Below are positions 1-9,240 of a stretch of 64,000 bases of DNA, in pieces. Within the stretch, counting starts at the first letter, position 1. Each line of letters starts with the position of its first letter. The notes under the pieces were generated by a model. The model worked only from the letters and a program-made list of their open reading frames with translations. It did no database searches and was not told where the DNA came from. The translations under genes were made by a program, and so were the position numbers. Source of the DNA: Owenia fusiformis (Eukaryota; Annelida; Polychaeta; Sabellida; Oweniidae); assembly GCA_903813345.2 (NCBI GenBank), contig CAIIXF020000003.1, positions 21,402,931 to 21,466,930 of the forward strand, given 5' to 3'.

Positions 1-441
1 TTCCTCAGAAAGTCAGAAATTTCCGGGCATTCCCATACCAAATCCTAAAATATGGGTCCATTCATACCAAACGTTGAAAAAGGTACCCCACATGCGCCGA
101 GGATCCCCGTCAAGGTTTATATATAGTGAACCCCCGGGCCTAATTGGTGACACAGTCGCCAAGGACACGGATTGCGGACACTGAGATAACATGCGGCAAC
201 TTGACAGATTTGTGGATATCTTAGTGAATACCACACAACGTAATACAATGCAGACACGTAATGTGTCCGCAAATACACTATGGACACGTAAGCTTGCGGA
301 GCTTTCATGAATAATTCCTCTCGATTGGATATCGATTTGAAGGTTGACGATATTGGTCCACATACAGCTTGGCTCTAGAAATGGAATTTAATGGAAGACT
401 ATTAGTGCACTCAACCTGAAATAAATTTAATAAGTCCAAAC
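1..441 (-). other. Presumed intron 1 of the HEATR3-like gene
   Basis: This follows the GTTTGG donor at 441. I recognise no second exon. A 116-codon open frame on the minus strand (13-363) has no recognisable domain and does not look like HEAT repeats. Confidence 0.4.
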
Positions 442-591
442 CTTTTCTATAAACCCGGCAATTGCACCTCCACCACACGCTGACTCGGCTTCACCGATTT
501 CACTTTCTTCAGCCTCCAATTCGTTGACACTCTCGAGGCCAGTTGGACGATCTCTGTTCTTCTGGCGTTTCTTGACTTTAGATTTACCCAT
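442..591 (-). CDS. HEATR3: HEATR3/Syo1-like protein, first coding exon (partial gene)
   Basis: Fifty codons run from an ATG at 591 to a GT donor at 441/440, so the rest of the gene lies beyond position 1. The peptide opens MGKSKVKKRQKNRD and continues with PTGLESVNELEAEE, then an acidic and glycine-rich stretch ending IEK. A basic MGKS start, a PTG-x-x-SV motif, acidic residues and an (I/L)EK end before the first HEAT repeat are the pattern I know from animal HEATR3. This family (yeast Syo1) escorts ribosomal proteins uL18/uL5 into the nucleus for 5S RNP assembly. The identity rests on one short exon; the HEAT repeats are not in the window. The 441 bases to the left appear to be intron. Confidence 0.6.
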
Positions 592-1129
592 ACTGAAAGT
601 ATTAATCGATTGGTCTAACGATAACTGGAGATATTAAAGAAAATGTATGAAAAATTAAAAACATGTGGAAACTTCAGAATTTTTTTTTCGTCCAAAGCTA
701 ACTGCTTAATTCTTGTGATTTTTTCGAATCTTTTTATTTTTTCAATTTCATGGACGATACTACCTAAATTGCAACATTTCTCGACACTGAAAAAATCAAA
801 ACGTTTAAACGAATAGTTACATACATATTTGATGAATTTATGAGTAGTATCAATCGAAAATTCTTCAGAAAGGATAGTACGAAGAGGCCAGTGTGTGGAA
901 AGCTAGCAGTGCAAAATGTGGGAATTTCAAATGATTTATTTTCACATCAATTCACGTTAGCTTAGATTTGGCTGGACATTTTGCATCATAATTTGGTAAA
1001 TATACGCGTGTTGACGCGGATACTATTCAGTATTGTTCCGTCCTATTGATTGAAATTTTTTTCTTAGATTTAACATAGTTAAGAAATGAAATTCTCAAGA
1101 CTGTGGCTGAAATGCCTGATGCCATGGGA
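592..1129. other. Upstream region of HEATR3-like gene
   Basis: AT-rich sequence immediately 5' of the HEATR3-like ATG. It should contain the 5'UTR and promoter, but I see no clear TATA box or initiator and no ORF worth calling. Confidence 0.3.
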
Positions 1130-1318
1130 GGTAAAATCACAGGGGCTTGTCTCGAGGCGTCGGGCAAGCCCTCCGATGAGTCTACTGCTAATTAATAGTA
1201 AAAATTTTCTACAAATTTCAGGTAGCATCAAAACCAACCACCCTTTTTACTATTAATAAGCAGTAGACTCATCGGAGGGCTTGCCCGACGCCTCGAGACA
1301 AGCCCCTGTGGGTAAAAT
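1130..1318. mobile_element. Foldback MITE, hAT-like, with 8-bp target duplication
   Basis: Positions 1138-1204 and 1244-1310 are nearly perfect reverse complements. The arms begin CACAGGGGCTTGTCTCGAGG and end with its complement, around a loop of about 40 bases. The element is flanked by identical 8-bp copies of GGTAAAAT at 1130-1137 and 1311-1318. An 8-bp target duplication with CAGGGG-type termini is typical of the hAT superfamily. There is no coding capacity, so it would have moved in trans. The near-perfect arms and duplication suggest a fairly recent insertion. Confidence 0.85.
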
Positions 1319-1494
1319 AGAAATCAATTTGGTCTCAACTCAGACAGTTTGCTCTAGGCCTAGTCTACAGGTAGTTGAACCAGACTTGTAAATTATTATT
1401 CCATGGAACCCCGCATCGAACAAAGTTTGGGGTGCCGGGGATCAGGATTCGGGATCGCTCCGTCCGTCCTAGCCACGGGAAGTTGTATCTTATC

Positions 1495-1535
1495 CTGGGC
1501 CTCACTATTCTATAATGTATGAGCTGAGGCCCAGG
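1495..1535. repeat. Small inverted repeat
   Basis: TCCTGGGCCTCA is followed about 17 bases later by TGAGGCCCAGGA, a short hairpin of unknown significance. Confidence 0.5.
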
Positions 1536-1544
1536 AATATGTTA

Positions 1545-1850
1545 AAAATGTTTTCCAAAAATGGCCCAAATCACTTAAAAAGTGCTCAGAATGGTGAAAA
1601 CTGCATGATTTTGAAAGATTTTTTTGGCCGGGGGGGGGGGGGGGGTTGCCCGAACCCATTTAACCCCCTCTGTCCGTCCGTGCGATAACTCAAATACCAT
1701 TGGCTTGATTTTGTTCATATTTTGTACACATATGCGCAAGAAGGAATGCAATATGCATGTTATTTTAGGATTTTTGCACAACTGAAAAAGTAGAAGAATT
1801 TTGTAACAATGGTGGCCATGGCTTTTCAATGGGATTTGCTACACTTTGGC
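1545..1850. repeat. Dispersed repeat fragments (GTAGCC-family body plus CCGTCCGTGCGATAACTC family)
   Basis: The left part (about 1558-1660) contains AGTGCTCAGAATGGTGAAAA, CTGCATGATTTTGAAAG and a long G run, shared with 7840-8050, 58896-59088 and 40290-40350. From about 1668 it continues as a different family (CTGTCCGTCCGTGCGATAAC, ACTCAAATACCATTGG), related to 8850-9230 and 59400-60080. No coding potential. Confidence 0.6.
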
Positions 1851-1959
1851 ATTGCTGTTATCAAAGTGAATAAAATAATTTGAAGTTTCATTATAGAAAT
1901 AATATATCAGCTCATGTTCTTGAACAAGTTTTATTAAACCGTAAGTTATATGGGTGAAT

Positions 1960-2034
1960 AAAGATGGCAGTAGTGGTTTGTCTCTCCAAAAAGAGAGGAT
2001 AAAAAATAGACAAACCATTGTACTGCCATCTTTA
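1960..2034. repeat. Inverted repeat (hairpin)
   Basis: AAAGATGGCAGTAGTGGTTT is mirrored by AAACCATTGTACTGCCATCT, with a second inner stem CTCTCC/GAGAGG. This is a short foldback or MITE remnant. Confidence 0.6.
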
Positions 2035-3526
2035 TATCAGCTTAAAACCACTGGTTTAATTTCATGCATGATGATATATGTTGAATAAATTTGTACAGTG
2101 TATTTATATAAATATCCCTTGAATATTCTTGTGTTCCATAGTGCAGTAGTGATATGAACATATCCAATCAACAGACTATTAATGGAAATGATTGATGGTT
2201 CAGAATTTCATGCTTTCAGAATTGCCTCAGAAGGCCATTTTGAAATATTTTGGAGGGTTGACCACAGATGACCCAGATCTCATATGAAAATATGGCACTT
2301 ATTTTTCTCACTCATCATCTCCCCTGTCTGGTAATATGTAACACATATGGAGTCAAGATTTGTAATTGACATCTTACTTTTGTAGGTACTGTCCTTTGGA
2401 GCTGAGTCCATCTGGTGATTGTTGATTCTAGTGGTCCTGAAAAACTAGGTACATTGTCAAAAATGTACAACTCTGCTTTAGGTAATGACCATGTGCTATT
2501 TTTTGGTCTACATCTTTCATCTTTGCACAAAATGTGCAGTGTACCTAGATAAATTAATTAATTGAGGGTTGATAAGTATATATAGAATGTAGAATATTCA
2601 GTGGTTTACTTTTCAAAATTGCGAGAATTTGTACTCCCTTCATATGTATATGAAATATAAACAATAATAGGCCAAATGTATTTCAGCTTTTACCCAGATA
2701 AACAAATTAAACAGACATGCTTGTATAGAGAATGCCTGTGCCTAAGTCTACAGGCTGAGGGTGATCAATGAATAAGGTATATAAAAGTTTCTGGCATTTC
2801 TTCAGATTTTACCCAAATCATATACATGTACATATGTATGTACATATACCCAAATATGTACATGTAGGTTTGTCCATAATGGTATATTTTCTACATATAC
2901 TCCTCAAAAAAAGTTAAGGACCACCTTTTACTTTTTGTATAACTTTTTCAAATGACATTGTTTACAGCTAAAAGTGCTATTATATAATGTACTGAGTGCC
3001 CTCAATCACACTCAAATCAACTGCACACATGATCAGTTTCAGTTATTGCATAATGTGTTCTGGTTCATTACACATTCAGATTCAGATATTTATTACTATT
3101 TTGAAAAACATACATGACATTCAATACAAGATGAAGCTCTCAAGAGCATATATGTTGGTTATAACTGAACAGAAATGGGTCAGTGACACCAACAGGTAAG
3201 ACAAATAAAAATAGAGTGGAGAAATACCTGAGAATGACACTGGCCCAAGTCTGTTGGAAATCATTTCAAAAATGTAAAAATATTAACACTCGGGGACAGA
3301 GACACAGGACATGGGAACAGGTAATTGCTGCTAAGTTTATAATATTTATATGTATAAGTTGATAAGACAAAATGTGGCAGAGTACAGATTTTCAATTGGT
3401 AAAGACATTTTCAAATCTTTAAAATTATAAAGGTATGTCATCTATTTTATTTTGTTTGAACAGAGACTTGAAAATTGAGAGTGAGGCTGCTTGTCGAATA
3501 TGATGAGATATAGAATTACAGATTTG

Positions 3527-4911
3527 CTAACCTTGAACTTTCAGTGAATAAAGGCCAATATTTGTTTTGAACTTGAAGGCATGGATATCATGTGAATGCC
3601 TAGTTTCATATCGATGAATGTCAAAATTTAACGTAAAATAGTTTTCAAAAATCTTGCGGTGGACTGATATATTGTTATACCAGCAATAAACAAAAATTCC
3701 AACATTTAATTGATAGATATCATGCATTGGTAGTATTCTAAATTGTTTGAATAGTGGAGCTGAGTGCTCAAACCTGTCTTTTCCTGCCATGAGACGAAGG
3801 TATGATTTTTGTAATTTGAGCAGTTTATCCAAAGCTGAATATGCTCCGGCCCAAATGATTGTGCAATAATTCAAGTAGGAGTATATTAAAGAATTATAAA
3901 TTGCTAACATACTTTTTATGTTTAGCATTAGTATCTGCATTTGAATGAGATTCAAATGGTTCTAGATATTTTTCTTTCTACATTTTTTATGTGACTTTTC
4001 CAGTCAAGGAATTCATCAATTGTTACCCCCAAAAAATTTATTTCATGAACCCTATCAATTTGTTTTCCATTTATGAATATTTCAATTTGTTGACAAACTT
4101 TTTTTCATTTTTTGGAGAAGACGATGAATTTTGTTTTTGAATAGTTTAAAGAAGGAAGGTTTGCTTTAAACCAGTCATCAAGAGTAATGAGTTCCTGATT
4201 GACAGTATTTACAAGTCTAGTTAAATTATGGTCAGAAGCTAGAAGATTAGTGTCATCTGCAAATAAAACAGATTTAAGACTTTTTGACGCCGTGAACAGG
4301 TCACTAACATAAATTATAAATAAAAGTGGTCCCAAAACGGATCCCTGAGGGACTCCCTGGGAAACAGTTTGGGTGTCAGACAGGGCACCATCATAAGAAA
4401 CAATTTGTTTACGATTTTGAAGATAGCTTTTAAAAAAGTTTTGTTCAACTTGTCCGACACCATAGAAGTCAAGTTTTTTTATGAGAATATTGTGGTTGAT
4501 AGTGTCAAACGCTTTTGACAGATCAAGGAAGATTCCAATGGAGTATTTATCATTTTCAAGAGCTGATCTTATATTTTCGACAAAGGTCAGAATTGCCATA
4601 TATGTGGAGAAATTTTTTTGAAATCCAAATTGGTGTAAGTAAAGTAATTTTGATTCTTCAAAAAAAGTGTATAATCGCTTATGGACAAGTTTCTCAATGA
4701 GCTTAGAAAATACAGACAAAATCGATATTAGATTTAAATATGGGTATGACTTTAGCCATTTTAAGAAGATCAGGAAAGCATCCCTGTTGAAAAGACATGT
4801 TATAAATAAAAAGAAGAGGGTTAAGAAGTTCATCCTTAGACTCAGACTAGGCACATATGTAACTCTATGTACAATACTTGTATATACCAATATACATATT
4901 GATTGTGGCAC
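3527..4911 (-). pseudogene. LINE ORF2 remnant: reverse transcriptase domain and C terminus
   Basis: The 4105-4911 frame shows RT motifs in order: FSKLIEKLVHKRL, FLDLSKAFDTINH (first catalytic Asp), SQGVPQGSVLGPLLF and VLFADDTNLLAS (the ADD catalytic pair). Translation from 4105 to 3955, across frameshifts and a stop, gives INGKQIDRVHEI and a TIDEFLDWKSHI stretch typical of LINE RT C termini. The 3527-3955 frame continues with SLIYSYLNYCTIIWAGAYS. The part before the RT core is scrambled by a frameshift near 4740 and the endonuclease is lacking. Not functional. Confidence 0.85.
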
Positions 4912-5073
4912 ACCTCTTTAAAATACCTGTAATATTTAAATGTAACAAAAACCATTGAAAATATAAGCAACTCAATAATATTAACCAATAAAATTAATGC
5001 AATCACTCTATCTTTATTATAGAGAGGGTCCTGGTTTATCACCTCATGTTTGAGGTATTGGCCATGTAAAGAC

Positions 5074-5845
5074 CTAGTCCTGGGGCTGTACCAAATGATC
5101 ACCTGGTTTCGCTTCTAGAAGAGGCCCAGTATATAGCCTGTTATTGACAAACAGTTTGTCCACTTTAAGAGAGGCTCTGTCTCCCTTTTTTCTGAATTCT
5201 ATCATTGTAGGGATAAGCTGCTTTCGACATGCTCGTATCTCATCTGGTTATTGTTGAGAAATAGAGAAATTGGTACCTTTTAGATTCTTGGCATTCTGTA
5301 GAAGCATGTCCTTGACAAAAGGATTCGAGAAGTGAGCTACTACTGGCCGAGTATTTCCTGCTTTTAAAGCTCCCAGTCGATGAAATCTATCATATCCTTT
5401 GCAGGCAGTTCCAAGATCATCACCTTCCACCTTAAGATTCTCCTTAATGAAATTATCAAGTTTTAGTTTCAGTTTCTGGGGATTTCATTCGCCAGGAACC
5501 GATTCATCCATATCCTCCTTTATTTGGTAGAACACAAGATTGTCCCTCATAGATCGTGTTTTCATTCTTAAAAGTTCCTCCTTTGTGGACTCCAGATCAC
5601 GCTGCAATGCACTTATGGCAGTAGAATTGTTACTGGCTTTATTACTTATTTCTATTTGACCAGCTTGGAGTGAAGACACTGATTTTGACAGTAGCTCAAA
5701 TTTTTCATTCATGACTTTAACTGTAAGACTTTGAATCTGTAAGACTTTGTGACTCTGTAAGACTTTGAATGGCTGCATAAACTGTATCTAAAGTTACCTC
5801 AGGTACTGAGCTTGAATCAGCAGATTGGCTTTTACCTCTAGGCAT
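5074..5845 (-). pseudogene. LINE ORF1 remnant (coiled-coil, nucleic-acid binding type)
   Basis: It starts MPRGKSQSADSSS. After a short tandem array of CAAAGTCTTACAG that shifts the frame near 5720-5780, it continues with a heptad-rich segment (SALQRDLESTKEELLRMKTR), then RSMRDNLVFYQI. Further on are GNTRPVVAHFSNPFVKDMLL and, beyond an in-frame TAA near 5250, IRACRKQLIPTMIEFRKKGD. Coiled coil followed by an RRM-like and C-terminal fold is the usual layout of L1/CR1-type ORF1 proteins. Stop at 5076-5074. Confidence 0.65.
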
Positions 5846-6219
5846 AGTGTCAATGGTACTTCCCTCTAATGCTAAGATGACTGATACAAATATCCAAATT
5901 ATTTTCATAAATGGCACACTTCTCGTATCACGTTATATTAACACTATGATAGTGTATAATTACTTCCACACATTCCTGGTATATTCATGTAGAGTCAGAG
6001 AAAGTTACAGGTGCTATTGTTTCTTATTGTTGATGAAAATTCAAATAAATACTGGAGCTAAATTTAGTCCTGTTAGTACACTATGACTGCCATCCTGAAT
6101 TGTTGGTTTTTAGGGGCATGAGCTGACCTCATGGAGTGTTACAAAAGGTGGGTCAAATGCATTTTCTTGCATAACTTACACTACTGCTTACATTACTTAC
6201 AATCAGACAACATTTTGAC

Positions 6220-7008
6220 AATGCCAAGATGTCGCTTGAATGCAACTGAGGTTGCTAGAGCACTAGGGATGCTGGAAGCTGGCGAAGGGTAGCTGAAGTG
6301 ATGGGTGTATCCTATAGTGTCATAAGTCGAGCAAACCAACGGCACTGGGAGACAGGGCAATACACAGAGAGGCCCCGCAGTGGCCAACCATCTGCAACAA
6401 CCCCCAGAGATGACCACTATTTGATGAATCTCAGCCTCCGCAACCGCTTTAGTAGTGCCCGTCGACTCAATAATGCCTTTGCTGATGCTACTGGAGTCAG
6501 AGCGATATACTGATGCTTGTGTCACAGAACATGACCGCTATGGGGGAGGCAGCATCATGGTGTGGGGAGGCATTTCCTATGATAACCGTACTCGGCTGTA
6601 AGTGGTTCCCGGGGGATCAATGACAGGCGTACGATACAGGGATGAGGTCATTGATCCCATTGTGTTACCCTTTGCAGAAAATGCTGGGGAAAACTTTGTT
6701 TTTATGGATGACAATGCCACCCCCACCGAGCTAGGGTGGTGACCGAGTACCTAGAGGACCATGGGATAGACCACATAGACTGGCCTGCAAGATCTCCAGA
6801 CTTAAATCCGAATGAGCATGCCTGGGACATGTTGGGGAGGAGTATTGAAGAGCTTGAAGTTCAACCAGGTGGGATACAGCAACTGGCAATGGCTCTAGAG
6901 GCTGCATGGGACGCTATGGACGTAAGAGATGTCAATGACCTCATAAACTCGATGAGACGGCGATGTGAATCTGTTATTGCAGCTAGAGGTGGCCACACTC
7001 GATATTGA
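6220..7008 (+). pseudogene. Tc1-like transposase, broken
   Basis: The N-terminal part is a helix-turn-helix region (MGVSYSVISRANQRHWETGQ, YTERPRSGQPSATTPRDD). At about 6500 the sequence jumps from the end of the DNA-binding half to SERYTDACVTEHDRYGGG followed by MVWGGISYD, so the segment with the first catalytic Asp of the DDE triad is deleted. FMDDNA (second Asp) is followed by a frameshift near 6720. The last part, 6736-7008, reads VTEYLEDHGIDHIDWPARSP, DLNPNEHAWD (third acidic residue) to the TGA. The family is clear; the gene is non-functional. Confidence 0.8.
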
Positions 7009-7262
7009 GACTGATTTAAAGACATTCAAACCAAAATCTTGAAAAAATGTGTTTTGACTTTTGATCCTGTATGTCCATTTTGAGATCTGTCCAAGTGCTC
7101 ACCAAAAAATGGCATCAAATGAAGTGAAAAATGTTTCATTTCTGTTTTACAATAACAACACAATCTAGACAAATAAAATGTGCAAGAATAGCACCTCATT
7201 ATCTACATTGAAAAAAGTTATGTGAAAATAAAAAAGTGGTCCTTAACTTTTTTCGAGGAGTA

Positions 7263-7839
7263 TATTTATTTGTTTGCTCCGGGGGCCATCGTCTTCTGTC
7301 TTTGATGATTTGGACAATCTATTTTCTTTTATCTTGCTGCCTACTTTGGTGTGAAGCGATAGGAATCCATTCAACAGTTCATTCATTTTTTTGTGGGGCA
7401 TACATGTAACTTAGCTTCTAGTCAACTATTTGAATTAATTTTCATGATTGAAGTTGATATCACAATTTGGTTGTTTTACTAATTTTATATTGGATGACCA
7501 CTTCATATAATATGCCTCTTATCATTTTTTTGTATTTCAGACCAAGGAGATCTTGTTGGCCAAGCTGTGATCATTCTGGAAGAATTTAGATCTCAACATC
7601 ACAGGAATGATTATCTTCAGAACTGATTTATTGAAGAAGGTACTGCTAAATTTATTTTCTTTTTCTTTTCATGAAAAGTATGATTAGTTAAAGCTGTTAA
7701 AGAAGCTGTTAAAGGATCAATATTAAATCACAAATTTTTTTAATTAATTTACTAATGAATAGAAGATTTCATCCTGGCAACACAAATACTTGTTTTGAAC
7801 ACATTGAAGAGACTTCGAAGCTAATCTTTATGCAGTGTG
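7263..7839. other. Intergenic, nothing recognised
   Basis: Sequence between the Tc1-type element and the next MITE. No ORF, repeat or RNA feature that I can name. Confidence 0.3.
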
Positions 7840-8050
7840 CAGGCACGTAGCCAGGATTTGCCAAGGGGGGGGGGGGGGTCATTTTTCAAAAATTTCCAGG
7901 GGGGGTTTACATTTGACAATTTTGGCCCAAATGTTGCTAAAATCACTTGAAAAGAGCTCAAAATGGTGCAAAACTGCATGATTTTTAAATTTTTTGCCAG
8001 GGGGGGGGGGTTCACCCGAACCCTGCGAACCCCCCCTGGCTACGGGCCTG
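7840..8050. mobile_element. GTAGCC-family MITE-like element (complete copy)
   Basis: The termini CAGGCACGTAGCCAGG (7840) and CCTGGCTACGGGCCTG (8050) are inverted repeats. The body contains two poly-G runs and the shared core AAATGGTGCAAAACTGCATG. Flanks read AGTGTG on both sides, a possible target duplication. Related copies or fragments are at 1558-1660, 40290-40350 and 58896-59088; 50281-50568 shares only the terminus type. Confidence 0.65.
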
Positions 8051-8139
8051 AGTGTGTGTTGAGTGAGGTTTTAGTGAAATCACCTGTCTTGATAAAGTGA
8101 TGTTTAAGTATTATCCTAACTTGGAAGTACATTTTTCGT

Positions 8140-8345
8140 TTATCCAACACTGAATTGTATTTTGGGGGATTTTGTGTAGCACAGAACTACATTTATTATG
8201 TCATCAACACAAATGGTGACATATTGCAATACTCTCCAACTTTTTTGTGGATGGTGTTTGGTGGTGGGTGGTTGAGGATTGGCATTCAGTGTTTGGCGCC
8301 TGTAACAAATTACAAGTACAGGTGGTGACATTTTGCATGTAAATA
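8140..8345. repeat. Dispersed repeat (CTCCAACTTTTTTGTGGA family)
   Basis: Contains CTCCAACTTTTTTGTGGATG, GGCGCCTGTAACAAA and GGTGGTGACATTTTGCATGT. Related copies are near 58150-58260 and 63775-63895, so this is an unclassified interspersed family. Confidence 0.55.
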
Positions 8346-8840
8346 CCTTGTGTAGGATTTGTGAAACCCTGAAATGTATTCATCATTCAAATGGGATTTC
8401 GGTTTGTGAAACATCAAATTCCATTCAGGTTTGTGAAATACAAAATTCCTTTCCTGTGGGATTTGTGAAACATAAAATTACATTCATGTGGGATTCGTTT
8501 TACCTTAATCACGCATCCAACCTTTTTTGTAAGTCACAAGGGGGAATCATTTGGACCCCTCTGGTCATTGAGAACTACTTATTTGATTTCAATAATGTTA
8601 GGGTTAGTACCAAATCTCATTCGTGTTGGACATGTTGGGGAACACATTTGTATTTACAATGTAATTTACAAGTTAAGTTTTTCAGTGTACATGTGTTTTA
8701 GAAAGAAAAACATTACAACTGGTCATAAATTGATTTTAAAACTCCTTTGGAGGCAAACAGGCTCCTCTAAAACACCAACTTTAATTTTTACATCTTTCAT
8801 CTCAATATCCCACCAAAAGTCCAGTAGGGATATACATGTA
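8346..8840. repeat. Short degenerate repeats in intergenic DNA
   Basis: From about 8355 to 8490 a unit GGATTTGTGAAACATxAAAT recurs roughly every 40 bases (four copies). The remainder to 8840 shows nothing. Confidence 0.4.
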
Positions 8841-9240
8841 GTGTGAAGCCATTCATCTGTCCATTCGTTCATGTGTCTTGGCCATAACTCAAATACGGGA
8901 TGATGGATTTGGTTTCTCATGTACTAAATGCTTATGCCTTATGGGCATAGGACCTTTGCTTTAAACAATTTTCATTATGCTGCTCAATTCAACATGGCTG
9001 CCATTTTTCATAAAAAATATAGTCTTTGATAATTCAAATACCGGTTGAGAGGGATTTGGTTCAAATTATATCCCACTGGCCGCTGAATTTCAAAATGGCG
9101 GCCATATTCATAAAAATTGTAATTTTTGATTGGAATTTAATCAATTTTATATTTTATAATGTCTTATGGGCAAAGTACCTCTGTTCAAGGAGGCATTTTC
9201 AATATAGCCATTCATTTCAAAAGTGATATAATAGTCATCA
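8841..9240. repeat. Dispersed AACTCAAATACCAGTTGA-type repeat
   Basis: Blocks with CTGTCCATTCGTTCATGTGT, AACTCAAATACGGG, GGATTTGGTT, CTTATGGGCATAGGACCTTT and ATGGCTGCCATTTT recur about every 140 bases. The same family forms a longer tandem array at 59400-60080 and a fragment at 1668-1850. Confidence 0.6.

Larger units (their letters stand above)
3500..5850 (-). mobile_element. Degenerate non-LTR retrotransposon (LINE)
   Basis: Reading on the minus strand from 5845 there is an ORF1 with a coiled coil (5845-5074), then a reverse transcriptase domain (about 4911-4105) and its C-terminal extension to 3527. Only about 160 bases separate ORF1 from the RT region, so the endonuclease domain is missing. 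Frameshifts and stops interrupt all parts. It lies antisense within a Tc1-type element and must be the younger insertion. Confidence 0.8.
2898..7262 (+). mobile_element. Tc1/mariner-type DNA transposon (inactivated) containing a LINE insertion
   Basis: The ends are inverted repeats of about 50 bp: TACTCCTCAAAAAAAGTTAA at 2898 matches the complement of the sequence ending at 7262, flanked by TA on both sides. The right part (6220-7008) encodes pieces of a Tc1-like transposase on the plus strand. A LINE of about 2.35 kb on the minus strand (about 3500-5850) sits inside. Without it the element is about 2 kb, close to the usual Tc1 size. The transposase has a deletion and frameshifts, so the copy is dead. 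Confidence 0.8.

Noticed and set aside
13-363. Minus-strand 116-codon frame
   Set aside because: No recognisable domain, no HEAT repeat, lies in the presumed HEATR3-like intron.
4842-5102. Minus-strand 86-codon frame between LINE ORF1 and RT
   Set aside because: Does not match an endonuclease; only its first part touches the end of ORF1 in another frame.
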